From CAYXGZ01 sp964464755 (GTDB lineage Bacteria > Planctomycetota > MHYJ01 > JACPRB01): a stretch of 20,799 nucleotides of DNA. The translations under genes and the position numbers were made by a program. The stretch lies in the NCBI GenBank assembly GCA_964464755.1, contig CAYXGZ010000057.1, forward strand, positions 1-20,799. Reading direction: 5' to 3'. Position 1 is the first letter of the stretch. Each line of letters begins with the position of its first letter. Below are positions 6,900 to 12,948 of this stretch, one piece after another. The notes below the pieces were generated by a model that worked only from the letters and a program-made list of their open reading frames with translations, had not been told where the DNA came from and did not search any database.

Positions 6900-7941
6900 C
6901 GCCGACGCGGAGCCCCTGCAGCTCCTCGTCGCGGGCCTGGCCCACGTCGTAGACCTCCCGCCGCCCGCCCTTCCACTCGGCGACCACGGCCACGGAGGCC
7001 TGCTCCTCCGGCGCGTCGCTGTAGCGGGCCGTGATCTCCGCCGCGCGCCGCAGCACGGCGTCGTCGTGCGGGCCGCGGACGATCGTCGAGGGCCCCTGGT
7101 GGTCGCGGGCCTTGAGCACGGGGTCGGACTCCGCCGCGAAGGACTCGATCATCCGGTTCTCCGACTCGTCGCGGCCGACGATGATCTTGGTCGAGTCGGA
7201 GACGCGGAAGTGCCGGCCGACGCGGAGGAAGTTCAGGTCGCGCACGTCGCTGTCGGGCTGCTTCCCCCAGAGGTCGCGGAGGCGGGCGCTGTAGCCGGGG
7301 TCCGTCAGCAGGCAGCCGCCGGAGGGCTGGGGGATGTCGAGCACGCCGTAGGCCCGGGCGAGCTCGTACTGGCGGGTGCGGCCGCGGCCCTTGATGTCGA
7401 GGAGGCGGGAGCGGTCGACGAGGCCCTCCTCCTCCATGATCGTCGGGGGCAGGAGCTTCGCGGAGAGCGGCCGCAGGACGCGGCGGGTCAGGCCGAGCTC
7501 GCGGTCGATCTCGTGGAAGCGCGCGAGGGTCTGGGACATCGGCCGCTGGTTGAGGACCTCGCCGGTCACGAGGAAGCCGCCGTCGTGCTCCTCGAGCAGC
7601 GCGTTGCCGGAGCGGATCATGAACTCGCGGGCCCACCCGATCATCATGATCCGGCAGTCGACGCAGGGGTTCATGTTCTTGCCGTAGCCGTGCTTCGGCT
7701 TCTTGACCATCTCGACGTAGTCGTGGCCGAGGTGGGCCATCTTCACGGTGAAGCCGAGGTGGCCCCAGAGCTTCACGAGGGGCTCGACGTCCTTGCCGCA
7801 CGATCCCTCGCTGACGGGGTCGCAGCCGAAGTGGGTGATGAAGCGGATCGCGGTGACCGGGATGCCCTGGTCGAGGACGAGCCGGACGGCCAGGAGGCTG
7901 TCCAGGCCGCCGGAAAGCAGGGCGATGGCGCGACGTTGCAT
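6889..7941 (-). CDS. PP-loop ATPase, probable tRNA thiolation enzyme (MnmA/ThiI-related), with NFACT-R-like C-terminal domain
   Basis: The 350-residue protein has an N-terminal ATP-pyrophosphatase loop (SGGLDS, 9-14). NPCVDC (91-96) resembles the catalytic Cys region of MnmA, and a further Cys sits in PSGGCLLT (207-214). The part from about residue 234 to 290 (NFLRVGRHFRVSDSTKIIVG, then RDESENRMI, then HQGPSTIVRG) resembles the RNA-binding NFACT-R/DUF814 domain. The combination suggests adenylation and thiolation of a tRNA base; the exact position is unknown, and such genes are often loosely annotated as thiouridylases. Start ATG 7941 is chosen for GAGAGG upstream and PP-loop placement. A TATAAT lies at 7972-7967 on the same strand. 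It is divergent from the DUF6627 operon, and its 3' end overlaps dprA by 11 bases. Confidence 0.75.
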   Translation of the reverse strand: MQRRAIALLSGGLDSLLAVRLVLDQGIPVTAIRFITHFGCDPVSEGSCGKDVEPLVKLWGHLGFTVKMAHLGHDYVEMVKKPKHGYGKNMNPCVDCRIMMIGWAREFMIRSGNALLEEHDGGFLVTGEVLNQRPMSQTLARFHEIDRELGLTRRVLRPLSAKLLPPTIMEEEGLVDRSRLLDIKGRGRTRQYELARAYGVLDIPQPSGGCLLTDPGYSARLRDLWGKQPDSDVRDLNFLRVGRHFRVSDSTKIIVGRDESENRMIESFAAESDPVLKARDHQGPSTIVRGPHDDAVLRRAAEITARYSDAPEEQASVAVVAEWKGGRREVYDVGQARDEELQGLRVGVTT

Positions 7942-7966
7942 GGATCGGGGCCTCTCGGCCGTCAGG

Positions 7967-7972
7967 ATTATA
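7967..7972 (-). promoter_or_regulatory. -10 box (TATAAT) of the PP-loop gene
   Basis: A perfect TATAAT on the minus strand lies 25 bases before the ATG at 7941, leaving room for a short leader with GAGAGG as ribosome binding site. No good -35 is visible at the usual distance. Confidence 0.5.
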
Positions 7973-8011
7973 GGCGCGGGGGGCGCGGAATCCACCCCGG
8001 GGTTGAATTCG

Positions 8012-8039
8012 TTGACAGGGGGGGGGCCGTGTCTATAAT
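8012..8039 (+). promoter_or_regulatory. Near-consensus sigma-70 promoter of the DUF6627/C39 peptidase operon
   Basis: TTGACA (8012-8017) and TATAAT (8034-8039) are both perfect consensus hexamers, separated by 16 bases. Nine of the 16 spacer bases are an unbroken G run. This is the strongest promoter match in the window and lies 37 bases before the first start codon of the operon. Confidence 0.85.
8018..8026 (+). repeat. G9 homopolymer in the promoter spacer
   Basis: Nine consecutive G start directly after TTGACA and make up more than half of the -35/-10 spacer. It is the longest homopolymer I see in the window; others reach six or seven. Such a run is prone to slipped-strand mispairing, and each base gained or lost changes the spacer length. 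Confidence 0.9.
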
Positions 8040-8063
8040 TCCCATCTGGTCCGCACCGACGTC

Positions 8064-8068
8064 GGAGG
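8064..8068 (+). promoter_or_regulatory. Ribosome binding site that decides the start at 8076
   Basis: GGAGG lies one base before an ATG at 8070 but seven bases before the in-frame ATG at 8076. The second spacing is functional and the first is not, so translation should begin at 8076. Confidence 0.75.
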
Positions 8069-8075
8069 CATGAGC

Positions 8076-8426
8076 ATGCGCATCTGGTCCCGTTCGTTGG
8101 CGGCGATCCTGACGCTGGCGGTCCTTTCCGCCCCGGTCCACGCCGACGTGGCCCGCGCCCGCAAGTCCGCCGCCCCCGAGGCGGTCCGGACGCGGCTCGA
8201 GGCGCTCGGAGAGGCCAGGGCCTCGACGGACGCGACGCTCGCCCGCCTGACGCCCGCGGAGACCCGCTTCTTCGCGGCCGACCCCTCCCGCGTCCAGGTC
8301 GTCGGCGTGCAGCAGGACTTCTTCACCGGCGAGTCGGTCAACCTCTGGTACGAGACCCTGCTCGGCGGGTTCATGCTCGCCGCCGGGGTCGGCGGCCTCT
8401 ATTTCATGACCCACAACCGCGAGTAG
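8076..8426 (+). CDS. Small exported membrane protein, PA2779-like (DUF6627), paralogue 1
   Basis: The 116-residue protein has a signal peptide ending near VHA (21-23), a mature segment beginning DVARARK, a helical region with RLEALG (40-45) and LTPAETRFFAADPSRVQVVG (58-77), and a C-terminal hydrophobic segment (about 93-111). The layout matches the PA2779 family: signal peptide, short helical region with an LT..E motif, a small loop, one C-terminal membrane helix. It shares obvious sequence with the next two genes, so the three arose by tandem duplication. Unlike them it has VVGVQQ instead of VVGG and carries a longer loop before the membrane segment; a GG occurs later, inside that segment (97-98). 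It is the first gene of a four-gene operon ending in a C39 peptidase. Function is unknown. Confidence 0.82.
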   Translation: MRIWSRSLAAILTLAVLSAPVHADVARARKSAAPEAVRTRLEALGEARASTDATLARLTPAETRFFAADPSRVQVVGVQQDFFTGESVNLWYETLLGGFMLAAGVGGLYFMTHNRE

Positions 8427-8436
8427 GAGACCGCCC

Positions 8437-8766
8437 GTGATCCGCTCCGGAATCGGGCTGTCGCTGGCCGCCCTCGTCCTCCTCGTCGCGGCCCCCTCCG
8501 TCTCGGCCGACGTGGCCCGGGCGCGCAAGCCCGCCGACGCCGCCAAGGTCGCTTCCCGCCTCGAGGCGGTCGGCCTGCCCGCGTCGACGGCCGCCGCGCA
8601 GGCCGCCTCCCTCACGGCCCCCGAGACCGCCTTCTTCGCCGCAGATCCCTCGCGCGTCCAGGTCGTCGGCGGCCTCACGACGGGCGAGTGGCTGGGCAGC
8701 CTCATCATCCTGGGCTTCGTGGCGTTCATTTACTTCGGGCACGTCAGCAACCAGACAGGCGAGTGA
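8437..8766 (+). CDS. Small exported membrane protein, PA2779-like (DUF6627), paralogue 2
   Basis: The 109-residue protein starts with GTG 8437; AGGAG overlapping the preceding stop codon (from 8425) gives a good ribosome binding site and suggests coupled translation. It has a signal peptide ending VSA (22-24), then DVARARK, RLEAVGLPAS (41-50), LTAPETAFFAADPSRVQVVG (59-78), a Gly-Gly at 78-79, and a C-terminal membrane helix (about 86-101) with a short polar tail. The central motif is nearly identical to the flanking paralogues. The Gly-Gly sits directly before the membrane helix, as in the PA2779 family, where a similar Gly-rich motif occurs. Gap to the next gene is 4 bases. Cleavage at Gly-Gly by the operon's C39 peptidase is my inference, not something the sequence proves. 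Confidence 0.84.
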   Translation: MIRSGIGLSLAALVLLVAAPSVSADVARARKPADAAKVASRLEAVGLPASTAAAQAASLTAPETAFFAADPSRVQVVGGLTTGEWLGSLIILGFVAFIYFGHVSNQTGE

Positions 8767-8770
8767 TCCG

Positions 8771-9103
8771 ATGAAGAAACCCGGGCTGCTGCTCGCCTTC
8801 GCCGTCGCCGCGCTCCTCGTCGGGCGCCCCGGCGTCGCGTCGGCCGACGTGGCCCCGGCCCGCAAGCCCTCCCCCGCCGCCGCCAAGGTGGACGCCCGGC
8901 TCCGGAAGGCCGGCGTGCCCGCGGCCCAAAGCGCCGAGCAGGTCGCCAAGCTCACCGCCGCCGAGACCGCGTTCTTCGCCGCGGACGAGTCCCGCGTGCA
9001 GGTCGTCGGCGGGCTCACCTGGTACCAGTGGCTCTCCGGCCTCGGCTGGCTGCTCGCCATCGCGGCCGCCGCCGCCCTCCTGGCGGACCACTCGAACCTG
9101 TAG
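8771..9103 (+). CDS. Small exported membrane protein, PA2779-like (DUF6627), paralogue 3
   Basis: The 110-residue protein starts at ATG 8771, four bases after the previous stop. Its signal peptide ends near ASA (23-25), followed by DVAPARK, LRKAGVPAAQSAEQ (44-57), LTAAETAFFAADESRVQVVG (61-80), Gly-Gly at 80-81, an aromatic stretch (WYQWLSGLGW) and a membrane helix rich in Ala and Leu. It is closer to paralogue 2 than to paralogue 1 in the Gly-Gly and in length. The stop is three bases before the GTG of the peptidase gene, so translation of the two is probably coupled. No enzymatic motif is present, so a structural or signalling role, or a peptidase substrate, is more likely than catalysis. 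Confidence 0.84.
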   Translation: MKKPGLLLAFAVAALLVGRPGVASADVAPARKPSPAAAKVDARLRKAGVPAAQSAEQVAKLTAAETAFFAADESRVQVVGGLTWYQWLSGLGWLLAIAAAAALLADHSNL

Positions 9104-9106
9104 CCG

Positions 9107-10315
9107 GTGGTCCTCCGAGCCGTTCCCCTCCTGCTGTCCACCCTCCTGCTCTGCTCCTGCGCCATCGGTCCGACCGTCGCGCGCACGGAGCTCGATCCCG
9201 CCGACGGCTGGAAGCTGCTCCCGCGCCCCTGCCCCCTGCTCCGCGGGACCCGCCAGATGGACTGCGGGCCGGAGTCCATCGCCGCGGTCTTCGGGTACTG
9301 GGGCAAGGCGGCCGACGTCGCCGCCCTCGAGCGCGAGCTTTACGACCCCGCCCTCGACGGCACGCTGCCCACGAAGATCCCGCCGGTCGTGCGGCTCCGG
9401 GGCCTCGTCATCGACCTCGAGGCCCGGCGCGGCTTCAACCCGGTCCGGGAGGCGATCGACCGGGAGCGGCCGCTTCTGATCCTCGTGACGCGCGACGGGC
9501 AGTACCACTACTTCGTGGTCGCGGGCTACAACGACCGCCTGCGGAAGGTGCTCTGCGAGGACTACCGGGACCGGCTGCTCGTGCTGTCCTACGAGACGCT
9601 CGACGCGCTCTGGAAGCCGCAGGAGTACTGGGCCGGGACGATCTACCCCCCGGACCTCGACCGCAAGCTCGACGACGCCGAGGGCTTCGAGGAGGCGGGC
9701 CGGCTCGACGAGGCGCTCGCGATCTTCCGCGAGGTGCTGGCGGCGGACGCGACGAACGCGCGGGCGCACCGGGGCGCGGGCCACTGCGTGCTCCAACTCG
9801 GCGGCGAGGGCTCGGACGCGAAGGCGCTCGACCACTTCTCGAGGGCGCTGAAGGGCTACCCCGACGACCCGCGGCTGCTCAACAACCTCTCGCACCTGCT
9901 CGTGGCCGGGAAGCGCGACCTCGTCCGCGCCCTCGAGCTGGCCGGCAAGGCGGTGGACCTGGCCCGCGCGGAGGTGAAGGAGCTCGAGGAGGCCTCGCGG
10001 AAGTCGCCGTCGAAGATGGCGGAGTTCCGGGAGCGCATCGACGCGGTGAACTACCAGCTCGCGTCCTACTACGGGACGCTGGGCCAGGCGCGGCGGGCCT
10101 GCGGCGACGCACCCGGGGCGATCCAGGCCTGGACGGCCTCCGTGGCCCTGATCCCGCTCGACGAGCCCGACCGGCGGGCCGGGCGGCGGCGGGACGTGGG
10201 GCTGGCCTACCGGGAACTGGGGCAGGCGGAGAGCGCGCGGGAGCAGCTCGTCGAGGCGCTGCGGGAAGCGCAGGACCCCGCGTTGCGCGCCGAGCTCGAG
10301 GGCCTGCTCAAGTAG
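9107..10315 (+). CDS. Lipoprotein cysteine peptidase, C39-like with TPR region (PA2778-like)
   Basis: The 402-residue protein starts with GTG 9107 and has a lipoprotein signal peptide; the likely lipidated residue is C18 (LCSC). The peptidase domain (about 35-180) shows Q50 and C53 in RQMDCGPESI, H134 in QYHYFVVAGYND, and D152 in LCEDYRD. This matches the Gln/Cys/His/Asp set of peptidase family C39, the family that removes double-glycine leaders in bacteriocin exporters. Unlike those exporters there is no ABC transporter or membrane domain. From about residue 190 the chain consists of TPR-like helical pairs (EAGRLDEALAIFREVLAAD, then GDAPGAIQAWTASVALIP, then YRELGQAESAREQLVEAL). The PA2778/PA2779 pairing is known in proteobacteria, but I know of no established function. 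It is the last gene of the operon, four bases from the convergent beta-barrel gene. Confidence 0.86.
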   Translation: MVLRAVPLLLSTLLLCSCAIGPTVARTELDPADGWKLLPRPCPLLRGTRQMDCGPESIAAVFGYWGKAADVAALERELYDPALDGTLPTKIPPVVRLRGLVIDLEARRGFNPVREAIDRERPLLILVTRDGQYHYFVVAGYNDRLRKVLCEDYRDRLLVLSYETLDALWKPQEYWAGTIYPPDLDRKLDDAEGFEEAGRLDEALAIFREVLAADATNARAHRGAGHCVLQLGGEGSDAKALDHFSRALKGYPDDPRLLNNLSHLLVAGKRDLVRALELAGKAVDLARAEVKELEEASRKSPSKMAEFRERIDAVNYQLASYYGTLGQARRACGDAPGAIQAWTASVALIPLDEPDRRAGRRRDVGLAYRELGQAESAREQLVEALREAQDPALRAELEGLLK

Positions 10316-10319
10316 GCGA

Positions 10320-11186
10320 TCAGAACCGCAGGACGGCGGAGACGTAGGGGCCGAAGAGCCCGAAGTCGAAGCGGTTCTCCTCGTAGTTCTTCGAGTCCTC
10401 GAGGACCATCTCCACGGTCTGGGCGACGAGGCGGAGGCCGGCCTCGACCTCGAGGCGTCCCGCCCCGAAGCGGATTCCCGCGTTGGCCTCGACCAGCCCC
10501 GCGTCCCAGCTCTCGAACTCCACGTCGAAGAGGTCCGTGTCCTCGCCGCCGGAGTAGAAGAACATCGCCTGGGCGACGAAGGAGAAACGGGGGTTGATCA
10601 CGGTCTCGACGCGCGCGCCGACGCCCGCCCAGAGGAGGCGGATCCGCTCGTCGGTGTCCTGCGTCGCGTCGGAGAGCGAGAACTCCAGGCTCGTGTAGCG
10701 GAGGCCGACGAGCACCGCGAAGGCGGTGGGCTCGTCCCAGGGGGACTCGTAGACGGCGCCGTCGATCCCCGCGGACCAGTAGTTCCAGTCGGACTCGACG
10801 CGGGAGCCGGCGCTGAAGACGCGGCCGTTGAAGTTCTGGTCCTCGCGGAGCGTGGAGTCCGCGTCGAAGCCCGCGGTGAAGAAGGTCGCGGTGACGCGCT
10901 CGAGGCGCCGGCGGCCTCGCTGCTCGACGAGGGCGACCTGGAGGATGGGGATGACGGAGTCGTCCTCGTAGCCGAGGTCGTCCTCGAGGTCGAGGCGGTT
11001 GCCGTCGAGGACGGGGCCGGGGGCGACGCCCTCGTCGGCCTCCATGCGGGCGCCGAGGTCGGCGCGCCAGAGCGTGAGGCGGGGGACGACGCCGAGCGCG
11101 TGGCGGCGCTCGGAGGCCTCGTCCTGCGCCGCGAGCGGCAGCGGGGCGGCGGCCAGGAGGAGGAGGACGGCGGCGGCGTGTTTCAT
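10320..11186 (-). CDS. Outer-membrane beta-barrel protein of unknown function
   Basis: The 288-residue protein starts at ATG 11186 with GAGGA upstream. It has a signal peptide (MKHAAAVLLLLAAAPLPLAA) followed by alternating hydrophobic/polar strands typical of barrels, such as TAFAVLVGLRYTSLEFSLS and EVEAGLRLVAQTVEMVL. It ends in VSAVLRF, where the terminal Phe fits the signal recognised by the BAM assembly machinery. Many strands are joined by acidic loops. I do not recognise a family; a small porin or a structural barrel are both possible. It converges on the peptidase operon with a four-base gap, so the two transcripts must overlap unless termination occurs inside coding sequence. No promoter is visible in front. 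It lies downstream of the small basic protein gene but is separated from it by a terminator. Confidence 0.72.
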   Translation of the reverse strand: MKHAAAVLLLLAAAPLPLAAQDEASERRHALGVVPRLTLWRADLGARMEADEGVAPGPVLDGNRLDLEDDLGYEDDSVIPILQVALVEQRGRRRLERVTATFFTAGFDADSTLREDQNFNGRVFSAGSRVESDWNYWSAGIDGAVYESPWDEPTAFAVLVGLRYTSLEFSLSDATQDTDERIRLLWAGVGARVETVINPRFSFVAQAMFFYSGGEDTDLFDVEFESWDAGLVEANAGIRFGAGRLEVEAGLRLVAQTVEMVLEDSKNYEENRFDFGLFGPYVSAVLRF

Positions 11187-11243
11187 GGCGTTCCTCGGGG
11201 GTCCTCCATCCAGCGTCCGGGGGGCCCGCGGGTTCGCCCTCCG

Positions 11244-11277
11244 GAAATGAAACCGGCCCCGGGGTCGCCGGGGCCGG
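11244..11277 (-). terminator. Intrinsic terminator of the small basic protein gene
   Basis: CCGGCCCCGG (11253-11262) and CCGGGGCCGG (11268-11277) form a perfect 10-bp stem with a 5-base loop. On the minus strand the stem is followed by TTTCATTTC (11252-11244). It lies 24 bases after the stop of the gene ending at 11302 and before the beta-barrel gene. Confidence 0.85.
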
Positions 11278-11301
11278 AGGAGTTCGCAGTCGGCCGGCCG
11301 G

Positions 11302-11610
11302 CTACTTCTTCTTCTCGTCCTTCTTGGCGGGGGCGGCGGCCTTGGCGGCGGCCGCGGGGGCCTTGGCTCCGGCGGCGGGGGCGGCCGGGGCGGCGGCTCC
11401 GGCGGCGGGGGCGGCGCCCTCGGCGGCGGCCTCCTTCTTCTTCGCCTTCGCCTTCACCATGATGTTGCGGACCTTGGTCAGGCCGAAGATGGACTTCTCC
11501 TCGTCCCAGCGGCCCTCCTTCTTGAGGAGGTCGAGGCGCTCGGTGCGCGTGAGCACGTTGCGGTGGCGCCGGAGCTTGCTGGGCGGGACCAGGCTCTTGT
11601 GGATCGACAT
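11302..11610 (-). CDS. Small basic protein of the PVC-type family with an Ala/Lys/Pro-rich tail
   Basis: The 102-residue protein starts at ATG 11610 with GAAGGA upstream. Residues 1-52 (MSIHKSLVPPSKL, RHRNVLTRTERLDLLKKEG, then KSIFGLTKVRNIMVK) match the short conserved family named 'small basic protein' in Chlamydiae, Verrucomicrobia and relatives; I recall this family from its sequence. Those proteins are thought to associate with rRNA or ribosomes, but I regard this as unproven. Residues 53-102 are a low-complexity tail of Ala, Pro, Gly and Lys ending KKDEKKK, recalling the tails of histone H1-like proteins. The gene has its own strong promoter (11641-11669) and terminator (11244-11277), so it is monocistronic and probably highly expressed. 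The tail is repetitive in DNA as well and may vary in length between strains. Confidence 0.8.
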   Translation of the reverse strand: MSIHKSLVPPSKLRRHRNVLTRTERLDLLKKEGRWDEEKSIFGLTKVRNIMVKAKAKKKEAAAEGAAPAAGAAAPAAPAAGAKAPAAAAKAAAPAKKDEKKK

Positions 11611-11640
11611 CGCGTCCTTCTCCCTGCTTGAGAGGGGGAA

Positions 11641-11669
11641 AGGATACCGTCCGGCCCGCGGGGTTTCAA
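11641..11669 (-). promoter_or_regulatory. Sigma-70 promoter of the small basic protein gene
   Basis: On the minus strand TTGAAA (11669-11664) and TATCCT (11646-11641) are separated by exactly 17 bases. It sits between the SPOR-like gene stop and the small basic protein start, giving a leader of about 25 bases that contains GAAGGA. Confidence 0.72.
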
Positions 11670-11672
11670 GCC

Positions 11673-12530
11673 CTACTGGGGCGCCGCGACGAGCACCGCG
11701 GTGCGGGCGAAGTTGGGCTCGCGGACGTCGCGGCCGATCTTCACCGACTTGACCGCGGCGAGCGCGTCCTTGGCCTCCTTGGAGGCGGGATCCGCGAACT
11801 CGCCGACGAGCAGCGCGAAGCGCTGGTCGGGCTCGGAGCCGAGCGTCACGACGCGGACGTTCTTGTGGCCCATCCGGGCGAGGGCGTCCTTGTAGGTGCC
11901 GGTCTGGGCGACGGCCGCCGTGCGCTCCTGGGCGTTGCGGGCGCGGTACTCGATGGCCTGCACGGCGAACTTCCGGGCGGACGCCGGGGCCGGCGCGGCC
12001 GCGTTGGGGGCGGCGGGCTCGGCGGCCTGGCCGCGGCCCGAGTGGACGCCGGCGATGTAGCTGGCCGCGAGGAGGCCGAGGACGACGAGGCCCGCGAAGA
12101 GCGCGGTGTTGCGGCGGACGCGGATCACGCCCTCGCCGGGGTCGGCGCCCGCGAGGGGCGGCGGCGGCACGTAGCGGGGCGCGGGCGCGGGGGCCGGGGT
12201 CGACGGCTGGGGCGTCGCCAGGCGGCCGGAGGCGCCGGGCGCGGGCGGGGCGACGTGGACCCGGGCCGGGGCCGTCTCGGTCTGGATGCGGCTGTCGGGG
12301 CTGGCCGGCGCCGGCGCGGGGGCGGGCGGGGCCGTCGGGACGGCGATGCGCGGCCGGAGCTCGGCCTCGACCTCCGCCTCGACGGAGCTCGGGGCGGGCC
12401 CGGCGGGCGGCGTGGCGGGGATGGAGACGGGCGGGGGCGTCGCGACCGCGACGGAGTCGTCGGCGGGCTTGGGCGTGGACGACGCGTGCCGCAGGATCTC
12501 GTACAGGTTCGGACTGTTCTTGGACTTCAT
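11673..12530 (-). CDS. Membrane protein with Pro/Ala-rich cytoplasmic region and periplasmic SPOR-like domain
   Basis: The 285-residue protein starts at ATG 12530 after a purine-rich ribosome binding site (GGAGGGAGAGGGGGAG); longer frames run through the promoter and are rejected. Residues 1-15 (MKSKNSPNLYEILRH) form a short conserved-looking head. A Pro/Ala-rich disordered stretch follows (about 20-130), then one membrane helix (about 142-161) and a periplasmic domain (about 187-284). That domain begins KFAVQAIEYRAR and contains RFALLVGEFADPASKEAKDA, a pattern typical of SPOR domains, which bind denuded septal peptidoglycan. The fit is moderate, so 'SPOR-like' is the most I can say. Family knowledge suggests a division or cell-envelope role. 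Its promoter is strong and overlaps a 13-base palindrome. It is divergent from rpsU. Confidence 0.72.
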   Translation of the reverse strand: MKSKNSPNLYEILRHASSTPKPADDSVAVATPPPVSIPATPPAGPAPSSVEAEVEAELRPRIAVPTAPPAPAPAPASPDSRIQTETAPARVHVAPPAPGASGRLATPQPSTPAPAPAPRYVPPPPLAGADPGEGVIRVRRNTALFAGLVVLGLLAASYIAGVHSGRGQAAEPAAPNAAAPAPASARKFAVQAIEYRARNAQERTAAVAQTGTYKDALARMGHKNVRVVTLGSEPDQRFALLVGEFADPASKEAKDALAAVKSVKIGRDVREPNFARTAVLVAAPQ

Positions 12531-12562
12531 GCTCCCCCCTCTCCCTCCGGCCAAACTATGCC

Positions 12563-12575
12563 TTACAAATTGTAA
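12563..12575. repeat. 13-base perfect inverted repeat over the -10 box of the SPOR-like gene
   Basis: TTACAA (12563-12568), a single A, and TTGTAA (12570-12575) form a perfect palindrome in an unusually AT-rich island of this GC-rich genome. It covers the -10 box (12569-12574) of the minus-strand promoter, so it is placed like an operator, although the AT-richness of promoters could also produce it. Confidence 0.5.
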
Positions 12576-12596
12576 TTTATATTTCGGCCCTGTCAA
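12569..12596 (-). promoter_or_regulatory. Sigma-70 promoter of the SPOR-like gene
   Basis: On the minus strand TTGACA (12596-12591) is a perfect -35 and TACAAT (12574-12569) a good -10, separated by 16 bases. The leader to ATG 12530 is about 30 bases and holds several Shine-Dalgarno-like purine runs. Confidence 0.8.
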
Positions 12597-12631
12597 GCCC
12601 CAATCCGGGGATTCCGTCGGGCGATTCGGGC

Positions 12632-12660
12632 TTGTACCGCGCGGGGGCCCGGACTATACT
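12632..12660 (+). promoter_or_regulatory. Sigma-70 promoter of rpsU
   Basis: TTGTAC (12632-12637) and TATACT (12655-12660) are separated by exactly 17 bases. The leader to GTG 12703 is about 35 bases and contains AAAGGAA as ribosome binding site. Confidence 0.8.
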
Positions 12661-12702
12661 CCCGTTCCCCCGAGGGGGCTTGGAAGAAAGGAACCCGACG
12701 CC

Positions 12703-12897
12703 GTGATCCGCGTGAAAGCCCGCATGAACGAGGGCCTCGACCAGCTCCTCAAGCGCTTCAAGAAGGCGTGCGAGAAGGAAGGCCTCACCCGCGACATCAA
12801 GCGCACCTCCTACTACGAGAAGCCCAGCGAGGTCCGCCGCCGCAAGGCCCGCCAGATGGAGCGGAAGATCCAGAAGGAAGCCCGCTTCGGCCGCTAG
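12703..12897 (+). CDS. rpsU: Small ribosomal subunit protein bS21
   Basis: The 64-residue basic protein starts with GTG 12703, with AAAGGAA upstream. It is a full-length S21: IRVKARMNEGLDQLLKRFKK (2-21), then ACEKEGLTRDIKRTSYYEKP (22-41) and a strongly basic C terminus (RRRKARQMERKIQKEARFGR). In other bacteria S21 helps the 30S subunit engage mRNA near the Shine-Dalgarno site. It is monocistronic or reads through into the ABC operon 51 bases downstream; no terminator is visible, but the ABC gene has its own -10 box. The usual partners dnaG and rpoD are not beside it. It faces the SPOR-like gene across a 172-base divergent promoter region. Confidence 0.95.
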   Translation: MIRVKARMNEGLDQLLKRFKKACEKEGLTRDIKRTSYYEKPSEVRRRKARQMERKIQKEARFGR

Positions 12898-12934
12898 TCC
12901 CGTCCTCCCTCCGGACCTCCCGCCGGCCTTCTGC

Positions 12935-12940
12935 TATACT
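12935..12940 (+). promoter_or_regulatory. -10 box of the ABC transporter operon, 8 nt from the ATG
   Basis: TATACT is identical to the -10 of rpsU. Eight bases (CCCGTCGC, with no Shine-Dalgarno) separate it from ATG 12949, so the transcript should begin at or next to the start codon. No clear -35 is seen. Confidence 0.6.
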
Positions 12941-12948
12941 CCCGTCGC

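Noticed and set aside
8070..8072. ATG at 8070 as start of the first DUF6627 gene
   Set aside because: GGAGG lies only one base upstream; the ATG at 8076 has correct spacing.
11320..11440. Tandem repeat or CRISPR-like array of GGCGGCGG units
   Set aside because: The units are irregular and are explained by the Ala/Pro-rich tail of the small basic protein.
12661..12702. S21 autoregulatory leader or riboswitch in the rpsU leader
   Set aside because: The leader is about 35-40 bases; the only hairpin (CCCCCGAGGGGG) has too small a loop to be convincing.
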